DNA from: Runella zeae DSM 19591
GTDB lineage: Bacteria > Bacteroidota > Bacteroidia > Cytophagales > Spirosomataceae
Direction of reading: 5' to 3'
NCBI RefSeq assembly: GCF_000423565.1
Contig: NZ_AUIF01000043.1
Span: 39,139-103,138 of the forward strand
DNA: 64,000 nucleotides
The notes below the pieces were generated by a model. That model made no database searches, had not been told where the DNA came from, and saw nothing but the letters and a program-made list of their open reading frames with translations. The position numbers and the translations under genes are program-made. Within the stretch, counting starts at the first letter, position 1. Every line of letters starts with the position of its first letter. Positions 1 to 8,664 of this stretch are shown in pieces.

Positions 1-711
1 TTTGTGAGTTATTTAAGCAAAAACAACGACCCACGCCTAGCTTCTATTGCTGTACGCTATGTAGGAGCTACAAGCGGGGCCCAGCAAGTAGAGTCGCGAG
101 CCAATCGCACCCCTGCTGTTCAGATAGGCGCTCCCCTTGGCTACGACAATACCACTATCAGTTCGGCGGTAGCTGCCCAAAAATTGGCGAGCTTGTGGGA
201 TTATAGCCAATTGGACCGTACACGCATGGCAAGTCTCACGGCACCGAGTTTTTTGATTACTTATGCCCAAACCCAACTCCTACTCGCCGAAGCTGCCTTT
301 AGAAAATGGACAACTGGCGACCCCGCTACTTTTTATAGCAACGGTATAAGAGCTAACATGCAGCAGTTTGCGAGCTATGGTACCAACACCGCTATCGCCG
401 ATGCGGCGATTACTACCTATGTACAAGCCAACCCACTCGCTACTGGTAAAGAATTAGAGCAAATCAACACCCAATATTGGGTAGCTACTTTTTTGAATGG
501 TCCCGAATCTTGGGCCAATTTCCGTCGAAGTGGGTTTCCGATTCTCACTCCTAATCCTTTTCCGGGTAGCGATCTCAAAACTGAGCCTTTTATTCGTCGT
601 CTGACCTATACGGATGCCGAGCTGAATGTCAACAAAGTGAATGTGGAACAAGCCATAAGTCGCCAAGGCCCTAATCTCCTCGATACCCGAATATGGTGGG
701 ACAAAAAGTAA
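1..711 (+). CDS. SusD/RagB-like outer-membrane lipoprotein, C-terminal part
   Basis: The reading frame is already open at base 1, so the gene starts outside the window and only about 236 C-terminal residues are present. The end has the layout of the SusD-like nutrient-binding lipoproteins: a helix with LLAEAAFRKW, a stretch asking for an N-terminal Met-Gln-Gln pattern (ANMQQFASYG), then EQINTQYWVATFLNGPESWANFRRSG near residues 155-180. In this family the protein sits on the outer leaflet of the outer membrane and lids a SusC TonB-dependent transporter, which is probably just upstream. Its neighbours are a sugar-acid permease and dehydratases, so I infer a role in uptake of a uronic or aldaric acid or of a glycan containing it. 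The substrate is not readable from the sequence. Confidence 0.85.
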   Translation, partial: FVSYLSKNNDPRLASIAVRYVGATSGAQQVESRANRTPAVQIGAPLGYDNTTISSAVAAQKLASLWDYSQLDRTRMASLTAPSFLITYAQTQLLLAEAAFRKWTTGDPATFYSNGIRANMQQFASYGTNTAIADAAITTYVQANPLATGKELEQINTQYWVATFLNGPESWANFRRSGFPILTPNPFPGSDLKTEPFIRRLTYTDAELNVNKVNVEQAISRQGPNLLDTRIWWDKK

Positions 712-744
712 TATTTTTTGGAATAAGTGATTAACCCCGCTCCC

Positions 745-773
745 AAAGGGCTGCCCTCAAGTAGCCCTTTTTT
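745..773 (+). terminator. Rho-independent terminator after the SusD-like gene
   Basis: An 8-bp stem (AAAGGGCT at 745-752 with AGCCCTTT at 763-770) continues into a run of T on the plus strand. It separates the SusD-like gene from the GntP permease, which then needs its own promoter or readthrough. Confidence 0.7.
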
Positions 774-797
774 ATAAATCCTAAACCTAGTTGTTTG

Positions 798-2243
798 ATG
801 ACAGACCCTCTTTTTATCTTGTCCGTTGGTGTAGTTATTGTGGTCGGCGGTATCATTGGCCTCAAATTGCATCCTTTTTTGGCTTTATTGTTAGGAGCAT
901 TTGTAGTGGCACTACTCACGCCTGCCTCCGTGATTGAACAATACGCCCTAGCCAAAGGCTCCGCTCCTGCGGCGGCGCTCGCACTTTCCAAAAAGAGCAT
1001 TGGCGAGCGTATCGCTACTGAGTTTGGAAATACCTGCGCCAAAATCGGTATTTTGATTGCAATGGCCGCCATCATAGGCAAGTGTATGCTCGAAAGCGGT
1101 GCCGCCGAACGAATCATCCGCTCGATGCTTCGCTTGACAGGCATCGAAAAAGCGCCAATCGCGTTTTTGGTAAGTAGCTTTTTCTTGGGTATTCCTGTTT
1201 TTTTTGATACGGTTATCTTTCTGATGATGCCCCTTGCCAAAGCCATGACTCTGCGCATCGGCAAAAACTACCTTTTGTTGGTACTTTGTATCATGGCGGG
1301 TGCAGCCATGGCCAACTCCCTCGTTCCCCCTGCACCTGGACCTTTGTTTTTGATTGGTGAAATGCACATTCCCATTGGCTTGATGATGATTGCCGGAACG
1401 ATTGTGGGGCTTTTTACGATTACTTCTGGCTATTTCTTTGCCCTTTGGGCCAACAAAAAATGGCCTATCGAACTTCGTGATTCTTTAGATGCCAAACTCG
1501 AAGATATTAAATCTATCGCGGCCAAAGAAGATAAGCATTTGCCAGCATTAGGAGTATCGTTGCTGCCTGTCTTGATTCCATTGGTGTTTATTTGTGCTGA
1601 TACTGCTATCAACGCCCTCTACAAAGCAGGTGATATTCAGGCGTTTTCTCCCTTTGTACAAAACTTTATCGCGTTGGTTAAATTTTTTGGTGATAAAAAC
1701 ATCGCTATCGTCACGGGGGGAATTGTGGCTCTGTTGATTTTGGCCAAACAGAAAAAAGACAACAAAGACGGCCTGACTCCTTTTGTGCAAGCCGCCCTTA
1801 TGAGCGGAGGGGGAATCATATTAATCACTGCCGCTGGAGGGGCTTTTGGCGGAATGCTCCAACAAACAGGCATCAGTTCTCGCATTGCCGATATGACCAA
1901 AGAGTACCAAATGGCGCTTATTCCGTTGGCATTTTTGATTGCGGCAGTGGTACGCACGGCACAAGGTTCGGCCACGGTAGCACTTATTACGGCTTCTGGA
2001 ATACTATCAGGAATGGCTAGCAATGCCAACTTAGAATTTCACCCTGTCTATCTAGGATTGGCGATTGGGTGCGGTTCTAAACTCGTGCCTTGGATGAACG
2101 ACGCTGGCTTTTGGATTATCTGCAAACTCAGTAATCTTACCGAAAAAGAAGCTCTTAAAACGATTTCCCCTTTGCTAGTCGTCATGGGACTTACGGGGCT
2201 GGTTGTGATTATGATTGGGGCTAAATTGTTTCCTCTGATCTAA
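798..2243 (+). CDS. GntP-family gluconate/sugar-acid:H+ symporter
   Basis: This 481-residue, very hydrophobic protein has about 12-14 membrane segments across its whole length. It matches the gluconate permease (GntP/Gnt) family: an early VVGGIIGLKLHPFLALLLGA segment, a PVFFDTVIFLMMPLA segment near residue 135, the LVPPAPGPLF loop near residue 175, and a C-terminal TAQGSATVALITASGI followed by GCGSKLVPWMNDAGFW. The family carries gluconate and related acids such as glucuronate, fructuronate and glycerate across the inner membrane with protons. An in-frame TTG lies one codon upstream, but ATG at 798 is the natural start. It lies directly before two sugar-acid dehydratases, which supports an aldarate or aldonate substrate. 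That substrate is an inference. Confidence 0.9.
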   Translation: MTDPLFILSVGVVIVVGGIIGLKLHPFLALLLGAFVVALLTPASVIEQYALAKGSAPAAALALSKKSIGERIATEFGNTCAKIGILIAMAAIIGKCMLESGAAERIIRSMLRLTGIEKAPIAFLVSSFFLGIPVFFDTVIFLMMPLAKAMTLRIGKNYLLLVLCIMAGAAMANSLVPPAPGPLFLIGEMHIPIGLMMIAGTIVGLFTITSGYFFALWANKKWPIELRDSLDAKLEDIKSIAAKEDKHLPALGVSLLPVLIPLVFICADTAINALYKAGDIQAFSPFVQNFIALVKFFGDKNIAIVTGGIVALLILAKQKKDNKDGLTPFVQAALMSGGGIILITAAGGAFGGMLQQTGISSRIADMTKEYQMALIPLAFLIAAVVRTAQGSATVALITASGILSGMASNANLEFHPVYLGLAIGCGSKLVPWMNDAGFWIICKLSNLTEKEALKTISPLLVVMGLTGLVVIMIGAKLFPLI

Positions 2244-2322
2244 CAACTAATCTCTATCTTTTTCAAACTACATTTCTCTAAAATTGAAAACAAATTTCAG
2301 AACCTTTCAACCTATATTACTT

Positions 2323-3426
2323 ATGAATCGTAACAATTTTCTAAAAGTCATAACGGCGGGTTCGGTAGGAGCGGCTGTCTTAGAATCCAAACCTGCCCAA
2401 GCCACTCCTCCCAAAAAAGTACTAATGAAAGTGGGTTGCCAATCAGGAGGGACTTCAATTGAGAATCTCGAATTTAAAGCACGCCACGGTGTGTATAATC
2501 TCGACGGCGGTGCACCCAAAACAATTCCGGGCAAAGGCTGGGATTTGGAAGATTCGCTAGCCAAAAAGGAAGCTTGCGAAAAATACGGCATCAGTCTCGA
2601 CGCTTATCACTTTCCGCTAAGTTCGGCGGGTATCGACCGCGTCGAATACCCCAATATCATGCTTGGCAAAAGCCCCGAAAGAGACCGCGAAATTGAAATT
2701 TTGCAACAAATGATTCAGGTAGCGGGCAAAAGCGGCATCAAAGTATTGAATTATAACACGACGATTTTGCCCGTATTACGTACTGGCAAAACCATCGACC
2801 CCAAACGCGGTAACGCCGCCTACAGCACGTGGAATTATGAGGAAGCAATCAAACGTAACGACCCCAAAACCAGGGCGGGAGATGTATCTATCGATCAGAT
2901 GTTTGAGCGAATCACTTACTTGCTCGACCGTATTTTGCCCGTTGCCAAAGAATACAAAGTAAAACTCGCCAACCACATCGCCGACCCTCCTACTCCTGTA
3001 GGGTATCGCGGAATCACCCGCTGGAATAGCCCCGATGTTTTTAAAGGCATTCAGAGATTTGCGAAACTTTATGACAGCGAATATCACGGTTTTAATCTAT
3101 GTATAGGCTCAATTGCGGAAGGACTCAAAGACCCTAAAACTGAAATCCTTCCTATCATCAAATGGGTGGGTGAACGCAATCAAATCTTCAATGTGCATTT
3201 ACGTAACATCAAAGGTGGTTGGAACAATTTTCAAGAAGTATATCCCGACAACGGCGACATGAACTTCGTACAGGTCATTCGGGCTTTGCGAGATGTGGGC
3301 TATTCGGGAATGGTAATGCCCGACCACGTACCCACTCACCCCGATCCTAATAGCAGCTTGCAAGCATTTTCTTTTTGCTATGGTTATATCAAAGGGTTGC
3401 TCCAAACGGTCTCGGCTGATATGTAG
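2323..3426 (+). CDS. UxuA-like mannonate dehydratase / TIM-barrel sugar-acid enzyme, exported form
   Basis: The protein of 367 residues is a xylose-isomerase-like TIM barrel. The C-terminal block (EVYPDNGDMNFVQVIRALRDVGYSG then MPDHVP) is characteristic of mannonate dehydratase UxuA and close relatives, which dehydrate D-mannonate to 2-keto-3-deoxygluconate using a metal ion. The N-terminus (MNRNNFLKVITAGSVGAAVLESKPAQA) resembles the Tat-type leaders common on Bacteroidota sugar isomerases, but it lacks the twin arginine, so export is uncertain. ATG 2323 is chosen over an upstream TTG at 2284 because the leader begins there. It is 80 bp downstream of the permease and probably co-transcribed. 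A sugar-phosphate isomerase/epimerase activity is the alternative. Confidence 0.75.
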   Translation: MNRNNFLKVITAGSVGAAVLESKPAQATPPKKVLMKVGCQSGGTSIENLEFKARHGVYNLDGGAPKTIPGKGWDLEDSLAKKEACEKYGISLDAYHFPLSSAGIDRVEYPNIMLGKSPERDREIEILQQMIQVAGKSGIKVLNYNTTILPVLRTGKTIDPKRGNAAYSTWNYEEAIKRNDPKTRAGDVSIDQMFERITYLLDRILPVAKEYKVKLANHIADPPTPVGYRGITRWNSPDVFKGIQRFAKLYDSEYHGFNLCIGSIAEGLKDPKTEILPIIKWVGERNQIFNVHLRNIKGGWNNFQEVYPDNGDMNFVQVIRALRDVGYSGMVMPDHVPTHPDPNSSLQAFSFCYGYIKGLLQTVSADM

Positions 3427-3478
3427 CCAAAACCCCTCGAAAGGCTGCTCTATTTGGTAAAATTTATGAGAGTTTAAG

Positions 3479-3530
3479 AACGCTGACTATTAGAATCTTG
3501 GATAAATCCACTTCTATAGTTAGCGTTTTT
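3479..3530 (+). terminator. Hairpin terminator
   Basis: An imperfect 16-bp stem (3479-3495 with 3512-3527, one bulge and one wobble) is followed by T residues. It ends the permease-dehydratase unit. Confidence 0.6.
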
Positions 3531-3675
3531 GTTTTCATATAAGCAGTACTTCTCTACGGGGTCTGTAAGGGATTGACAATCAACAATCCAGTAGCCATGA
3601 AAATATAAAACACTGATAATCAAAGCAAAAAACTCAATAAACAACTGTAGCTTACCACTCAAAAGGTTTACTCTT

Positions 3676-4980
3676 ATGACATACACAACGGGCCCTCGCA
3701 TCAAGGAAATGTATATTACCCCAATTGCCATCGTTGACCCTCCCCTGCTCAATGCCGCTGGTTTGCATGCTCCTTATGCCCTGCGGACAGTAGTAGAGCT
3801 AGTCACCGAAGATGGTATCTCGGGCATCAGCGAAATCCCTGGCAATAAAGACATCGACATTGCACTAGAAGCCTCACGAGCCTTGCTTATCGGAAAAGAT
3901 GTATTTCAGCTCAATCAAATCAGACACGTTTTAGAAGGACATTTTGGCACCGAAACCGCCGCCCAACGTGGCGAAGCTCCTTGGGACCAACGCAAACTTG
4001 TACATATTTTTAGTGCAGTTGAGGTAGCTTGCATGGATATTATTGGCAAAATCGCCGAACGCCCCGTGGTAGATTTATTAGGTGGTAAAATGCGCGACCA
4101 CGTTCCTTTTTCGGCTTACTTATTTTATAAATTTGAAGGTGCTGGCGGAGAGTTAGGTTTCAACGTCGACCCCAATGCTACAGGATGGGCAGCGGCACGC
4201 CAAGCAAGTGCACTCAACCCCGCCGAAATCGTAGCCCAAGCCAAAGCGATGTGTAAAGAATTTGGCTTTCAGTCGATTAAACTAAAAGGTGGCGCCTTCG
4301 AGCCTCGTCAAGAAGTGGATGCTATTATCGCCCTACGCGAAGCATTTGGCCCCGATGTGCCGCTTCGTCTTGACCCAAATGCCCTCTGGACTGTGGAAAC
4401 AGCCATCAAATATGGCAAAGAAATGGAGCCTATTCTCGAATACCTCGAAGACCCTGTACGTGGCCAAGCCAATATGGCATTGGTAAGAAAAGCCCTCAAA
4501 ACTCCCTTGGCTACCAATATGTGCACCACCTCCTTTGATGATATTCCTAATAGCATTGCCGTAGGTTCGGAAGATATTATCCTGAGCGACCACCATTTTT
4601 GGGGAGGTCTGCGCTCTTCTATGACCTTAGCAGGCATCTGCGAGACTTTTGGAAGGGGATTGTCGATGCACTCGAATAGTCATTTGGGTATTTCATTGGC
4701 AGCTATGGTTCATTTAGGGGCGGCGCTGCCAAGCATGAAATATGTTTTAGATACCCACTATCCGTGGCAGTCAGACGAAATCATTGTGGGAGGACGTTTA
4801 AAATTTGAAGAAGGCTCAGTAGCAGTACCCCAAGGCTCTGGACTAGGAGTGGAACTTGACCGCGAAGCCCTTGCCAAATTGCACCAAAACTACCTAGCCT
4901 GTGGCCTCACCAAGCGCGACGACGAAATCGAAATGCAAAAGGTAGTTCCGGGCTGGAAGTTCCAATCCGTTCGTTGGTAG
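3676..4980 (+). CDS. gudD: Glucarate dehydratase (enolase superfamily)
   Basis: This 434-residue protein has the enolase-superfamily fold: an N-terminal capping domain followed by a barrel. Visible active-site landmarks of the glucarate dehydratase subgroup are the KLKGG Lys-x-Lys element near residue 205, the metal ligands in RLDPNA (about 232) and YLEDP (about 258), the ATNMCTTSFDDI strand (about 280), and the catalytic His in SMHSNSHLG (about 332). The enzyme converts D-glucarate (and L-idarate) to 5-keto-4-deoxy-D-glucarate. Length is typical. It follows a GntP permease, and an HpcH/HpaI aldolase that would cleave its product lies 2 kb downstream on the other strand. Substrate range within the subgroup cannot be fixed by eye. 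Confidence 0.85.
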   Translation: MTYTTGPRIKEMYITPIAIVDPPLLNAAGLHAPYALRTVVELVTEDGISGISEIPGNKDIDIALEASRALLIGKDVFQLNQIRHVLEGHFGTETAAQRGEAPWDQRKLVHIFSAVEVACMDIIGKIAERPVVDLLGGKMRDHVPFSAYLFYKFEGAGGELGFNVDPNATGWAAARQASALNPAEIVAQAKAMCKEFGFQSIKLKGGAFEPRQEVDAIIALREAFGPDVPLRLDPNALWTVETAIKYGKEMEPILEYLEDPVRGQANMALVRKALKTPLATNMCTTSFDDIPNSIAVGSEDIILSDHHFWGGLRSSMTLAGICETFGRGLSMHSNSHLGISLAAMVHLGAALPSMKYVLDTHYPWQSDEIIVGGRLKFEEGSVAVPQGSGLGVELDREALAKLHQNYLACGLTKRDDEIEMQKVVPGWKFQSVRW

Positions 4981-5030
4981 TTTGTTTTTTGCAAAAGAGA
5001 TGGATACGTATTGTATAGAATAACTGCTTT

Positions 5031-5357
5031 TCACATGAGTTGTAGATATTCATTTTCAATTTTAACATTGAAATGGATATCTGCTTTCAAAGCTTTAAAT
5101 ACTTTCAAAATGGTACCCATTGTTGCACTATTTGCACTGCTTTCTAATTTTGAAATTTGAGATTTTTGCACACCAACAAGTTCGCCCAATTGTTGTTGTG
5201 TCAAATTTCTCTCTTTTCGGGCAGCTTTTATCATTTTACCCAATACATCCATACGAAGTTCGTATTCGTATTCATCTCGTTCTTTTGTTCCAACTTTACC
5301 GATATATTTATCTTTCATTTCGGCAAGCGAATATGATTTTATTTCTTTATTTTCCAT
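5031..5357 (-). CDS. XRE-family antitoxin of a HigBA-type pair
   Basis: A protein of 108 residues with a Cro/CI helix-turn-helix at about residues 43-97 (KMIKAARKERNLTQQQLGEL, then VGVQKSQISKLE). It lies directly downstream of a RelE/HigB-like toxin with a 2-bp gap, the reversed toxin-first order typical of HigBA. The protein should neutralise the toxin and repress its own promoter. The N-terminal 40 residues precede the HTH and may contact the toxin. The pair sits between glucarate dehydratase and a CBM9-like gene, so it appears to be a later insertion into the sugar-acid locus. Confidence 0.85.
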   Translation of the reverse strand: MENKEIKSYSLAEMKDKYIGKVGTKERDEYEYELRMDVLGKMIKAARKERNLTQQQLGELVGVQKSQISKLESSANSATMGTILKVFKALKADIHFNVKIENEYLQLM

Positions 5358-5359
5358 AA

Positions 5360-5695
5360 CTATCGTTTGTTTTTGAAATATTCTTGTCTAATTCGTTCCG
5401 CTTTATCAATTTCTTTTTGCGGTACTTTTTGGTCTTTCTTTACAAATCCGTGAGTTGCCAAAACAAGCGTTTCTTTGGGTCCAGTTTTATCCCAAAATGC
5501 TAGGAGCCTGTTTTGGTTACCCATGTATTTACTTCTAAACTCCCAAATCTCCCCCTGCAATTTTTTAAAAAGCCTTGGGTCATTGGTTTGTTCAGCCAAA
5601 TCAATGTTATAAAACACTTTACTGGCGGATTTTCGATCAAGTTCTGCTATAAACTCGTCAGCTTCGTCTAAAAATCTTGTTTCAAAATATCTCAC
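5360..5695 (-). CDS. HigB/RelE-like toxin (Gp49-like family)
   Basis: About 111 residues of the phage-derived Gp49-like/HigB family of ribosome-dependent mRNA interferases. Recognisable are the N-terminal RYFETRFLDEADEFIAEL helix, LFKKLQGEIWEFRSKY, and the strand block RLLAFWDKTGPKETLVLATHGFVKK, which holds the basic residues used for RNA binding. No ATG exists at the 5' end. GTG at 5695 is taken as start and TTG at 5701 is the alternative. The toxin is first in the operon and the XRE antitoxin follows. All family landmarks are present, so the toxin looks intact. Confidence 0.82.
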   Translation of the reverse strand: MRYFETRFLDEADEFIAELDRKSASKVFYNIDLAEQTNDPRLFKKLQGEIWEFRSKYMGNQNRLLAFWDKTGPKETLVLATHGFVKKDQKVPQKEIDKAERIRQEYFKNKR

Positions 5696-5848
5696 AAACA
5701 ATTTTTAGACGAAAATAACAAAAGTTTCTAAAAATTGAAACCTTTACAAGTTTTTTAGTCCCATTTTTTGGATATGGAGGCACACACCATTTGTATTTAC
5801 AATGCAGGTTTTGTTTTTTTAAGCAAACAAACTCATTCCTCAACTTTT

Positions 5849-6655
5849 ATGGCTTCTCCAGCAGATTATCAAGCAAAGAAAATAACCGAAACCATTACCA
5901 TAGACGGCAATATCCAGAAAGATATTTGGAAAAAAGCCACTTGGAGCAAACGTTTTGTGGACATGACCACCGGCGAGGCTGGCATGTACAATACCCAAGC
6001 GGCTTTGCTCTGGAATGACGCCTACCTTTATATCGCTTTTGTGGCCGAAGAGCCTTTTGTAGAGGCAAAACTCACCCAAAGAGATAGTATTATTTTTCTC
6101 GAAAACGATTTGGAAGTATTTATCGACGGCGAAGATTGCTATTACGAACTAGAAATCAACGCCGCTAATACCCTCTACGAAGTCTTCTTTATTTGGAAAG
6201 ATGCTTATACCAAAGGGAGCAAATTTGATATTCCGCAGTTTGACGTTCACCAGCCTCAAGCCTATACTTTTGGCGGAGACTACGACCGGAGCGGGGCTAC
6301 TTTTTGGAAAGGAACTCACCCACGGGGCATTCGTTGGGCGTTTACGAACTTTGACATGTCTGGCCTCCAAACTGCCGTACAAGTGGAGGGTACGCTCAAC
6401 GATCACAGCGATATTGACCAAGGTTGGAGTGTCGAAATCGCCATTCCTTGGCATAGTTTGGAGTTACTTGCAAATGGCCGCTCCCTTCCGCCTATGCACG
6501 GTGATATTTGGCGTCTGTTTTTGGGAAGGTTTCAAAAACTTATGATAGGGGGTAAGGAAGTACAACCTCACCCCGCGATGGCTTTGAATAGCCACGGAGT
6601 TTATGACACGCACCTGCCCGACCAATGGAGCAAAATAGAGTTTGTCAGTTTTTAA
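5849..6655 (+). CDS. CBM9-like carbohydrate-binding protein
   Basis: A protein of 268 residues with the carbohydrate-binding family 9 (DOMON-like) fold: TITIDGNIQKDIWKKATW near the start, LLWNDAYLYIAFVAEEP, then FLENDLEVFIDGEDCYYELEINA and a C-terminal DQGWSVEIAIPWHSLE. The fold binds sugar ends, but in Bacteroidota such stand-alone proteins have no proven function. ATG 5849 gives a protein that begins just before the domain. An earlier ATG at 5774 and a TTG at 5768 would add an unconvincing leader, so export is unclear. It overlaps the convergent gene at 6652 by 4 bp, the two stop codons being interleaved. Confidence 0.75.
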   Translation: MASPADYQAKKITETITIDGNIQKDIWKKATWSKRFVDMTTGEAGMYNTQAALLWNDAYLYIAFVAEEPFVEAKLTQRDSIIFLENDLEVFIDGEDCYYELEINAANTLYEVFFIWKDAYTKGSKFDIPQFDVHQPQAYTFGGDYDRSGATFWKGTHPRGIRWAFTNFDMSGLQTAVQVEGTLNDHSDIDQGWSVEIAIPWHSLELLANGRSLPPMHGDIWRLFLGRFQKLMIGGKEVQPHPAMALNSHGVYDTHLPDQWSKIEFVSF

Positions 6656-7143
6656 GTTTTTTTGGTAGGAAAAGAAGCAATAAAGTTACTTCCATAGAGT
6701 GAAAAATACTTATTGGATTGTTCGTTTTCGAGTTCGTTGGTTTTCTGCGTAATTGTTTCAAACAGTTGTTGAAAATCCTCAGGCATTTTACATTTCAACA
6801 ACTCACTGTTAGCATAGTTGACCAAATTATGAAACGAAATACGCCCTTCTTCGCGTAAACGCCACGTTTCAAAGACTTTGAATTGGAGCACTATCGTAGA
6901 GGCTAACGACCCAATCAATGGTATAATAGCACAAATGAGTTTGATATTAGGTGTCCAAGTAGCTTTTGTCTGGAAAGCTACAAAAATAGACGTCAAAAAT
7001 CCACACAACAATGACACAAGTTGAAGGCTATACCACACGCGGTGGTTTCGTCTAGAAACTTTAGCATACCAAGTTTCGTATTGGCGATGTACTTTGTCAA
7101 TCAGCCGCAACAGTGCTTCTCGGGTGTTTTGCTCATCATTCAT
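6652..7143 (-). CDS. DUF4231/SLATT-like two-helix membrane protein
   Basis: The 163-residue protein has two adjacent membrane helices at about residues 43-62 and 74-96, flanked by charged helices. The N-terminal helix ends with the aromatic motif ETWYAKVSRRNH and the second helix is followed by KVFETWRLREEGRISFHNLVNYANSE. This is the layout of the DUF4231/SLATT group, which turns up in bacterial conflict and nucleotide-signalling loci. A defence role is only a family association. No nucleotide cyclase or effector partner lies nearby. It is convergent with the CBM9-like gene and 12 bp downstream of the aldolase gene. Confidence 0.6.
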   Translation of the reverse strand: MNDEQNTREALLRLIDKVHRQYETWYAKVSRRNHRVWYSLQLVSLLCGFLTSIFVAFQTKATWTPNIKLICAIIPLIGSLASTIVLQFKVFETWRLREEGRISFHNLVNYANSELLKCKMPEDFQQLFETITQKTNELENEQSNKYFSLYGSNFIASFPTKKT

Positions 7144-7155
7144 GACCTTTAAAGT

Positions 7156-7908
7156 TTAAGTAGCTTTCACTAAATCAAGGGCACTTTTGGCTGCAGTGGC
7201 CAGCAAGAATACATCGGCTCCTAAAGTCACAATCCGAAAACCTTGGTCGATGCGGAATTTGGCTTGCTGAGCATTCCCCACAAAAATGCCACAAGCTACC
7301 CCAGCTTTCAAACAAGCCGCCAATACTTTTTGGACTTCGATTTCGAGGAGAGGGTTTCCCAAATCATTTTGGAGATTCATACTTCCTGCCAAATCAAGCG
7401 AGCCTACAATGACTCCGTCGAGGCCCTCCACCGCTAAAATCTCTTCGATATTTTGAACCGCCGTGATGTGCTCAATCATAAAAAGCGTCACAAGCTTGTC
7501 ATTAGCGGTTTTGATGTATTCACCCAGCGTTTGCCCGTAGGCTTGCGCTCGTCCTAGTCCTATTCCTCTTTCACCAAGAGGAGGATACTTGAGGGCTTTG
7601 ATTGCCTGTCTCGCTTCGTCAGGGGTATTGACCGACGGCACAATAATACCATCAGGGCCGGTGTCCAACACCCGCTTTATGGTAGTAGCATCGTTGTTAT
7701 CTACTCTCACAATAGTGGTAGTAGTGGTACCATTGACCGCCTGCAACTGCGACAAAATATCCTCAAGGCTCATAGTGGTATGCTCCGCTTCAATCCATAT
7801 CCAATCGAAGCCTAAATGAGCGATGATTTCAGCAATTTTGGGAGAGCCAAGCGTCAACGTAAGGCCATAGAGAATCTCTCCGGCATGAAGTTTTTCTTTG
7901 AAAGTCAT
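7156..7908 (-). CDS. HpcH/HpaI-family aldolase (2-keto-3-deoxyglucarate aldolase-like)
   Basis: A class II aldolase of 250 residues. Visible landmarks are IWIEAEHTTM with the catalytic His near residue 46, an IVRVDNND strand with the substrate Arg near 68, PLGERGIGLGRA near 115, the metal Glu in FMIEHITAVQN near 148 and the metal Asp in VGSLDLAGSM near 175. Family members cleave 4-hydroxy-2-keto acids to pyruvate and an aldehyde. GarL cleaves 5-keto-4-deoxyglucarate, the glucarate dehydratase product, to pyruvate plus tartronate semialdehyde. The nearby gudD and a glycerate kinase at 22.4 kb make that reaction the best guess. It follows the SnoaL-like gene by 13 bp and is probably in one operon with it. 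Confidence 0.82.
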   Translation of the reverse strand: MTFKEKLHAGEILYGLTLTLGSPKIAEIIAHLGFDWIWIEAEHTTMSLEDILSQLQAVNGTTTTTIVRVDNNDATTIKRVLDTGPDGIIVPSVNTPDEARQAIKALKYPPLGERGIGLGRAQAYGQTLGEYIKTANDKLVTLFMIEHITAVQNIEEILAVEGLDGVIVGSLDLAGSMNLQNDLGNPLLEIEVQKVLAACLKAGVACGIFVGNAQQAKFRIDQGFRIVTLGADVFLLATAAKSALDLVKAT

Positions 7909-7921
7909 TGAAAGGGAAAGA

Positions 7922-8350
7922 TTAAATCATGCCGAGTTGTTTCATAAGACTATACGAATCATAAGGATACCACCAGATTTCGGCGACTTTGTCGTTTTCA
8001 AAGCGGCAAATCATGTTGTATCTAAATTCACACACTTGGCCATTGGGTGGTGTGCCATTGGGAAGAGGCGCTACGAATGTGCCAGTATAAGAAAGCTCAA
8101 GCGTAACTAAGTCGTCTTCGCCATACAAATGATGAATCGTATGTACTCCATCAGGAAAAGCAACAGCCTCTGTCTGATAAAAGAAGTAACTCAGGGCTTT
8201 GTTGCCGCGCAAATCGCCCGGAACAAAATGATTGTGTCCTACAAAATCTTCGGAAACTACGTCTAAATAGGCGTCAAATTGACGTGCATCATTGCTTTCT
8301 ACAATGCTACGCATGATAGCTTTGTTGCGTTCTACGTTGGCTGTCGCCAT
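7922..8350 (-). CDS. SnoaL-like (NTF2-fold) protein
   Basis: This 142-residue protein has the SnoaL/ester-cyclase pattern: an N-terminal helix NVERNKAIMRSIVESND, then DVVSEDFVGHNH, LRGNKALSYFF and a C-terminal strand CRFENDKVAEIWWYPYD. NTF2-fold proteins include aldol cyclases, isomerases and binding proteins, so the reaction is not assignable. It is first in the short minus-strand unit with the aldolase. A helper role in sugar-acid breakdown is inferred only from position. Confidence 0.65.
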   Translation of the reverse strand: MATANVERNKAIMRSIVESNDARQFDAYLDVVSEDFVGHNHFVPGDLRGNKALSYFFYQTEAVAFPDGVHTIHHLYGEDDLVTLELSYTGTFVAPLPNGTPPNGQVCEFRYNMICRFENDKVAEIWWYPYDSYSLMKQLGMI

Positions 8351-8664
8351 TGCGGTAAAGGATTTAGGTTTTCTTAACGATTGAGAATTTTATGTGTCCA
8401 AATGTAATCATTTATTACATGTCTTTTATAGAAAGTTTCATTAGATTATTTTTCGGTTTTTTTGATAAGTCAACTGCCTTATAATCTGCTCAGTTTGCTG
8501 TGTTAAACCATGCTTCAAAAAGTATAATTTCTGTTTGTTTATTTTATTCCTTAAGCTGCCTCATGTACTTATCTGGAAAGTAATTCTTCCTTTTTTATGT
8601 CTTTACAGCTGTAATACTTAAAGTCCATGTCGCAATTTCTTGGTAAACTAACCACCGTTCACAA
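8351..8664. other. Intergenic region between divergent genes
   Basis: This 314-bp AT-rich gap separates the divergent SnoaL-like and GH43 genes and must contain promoters for both. I see no convincing consensus box, hairpin or short coding frame in it. Confidence 0.5.
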
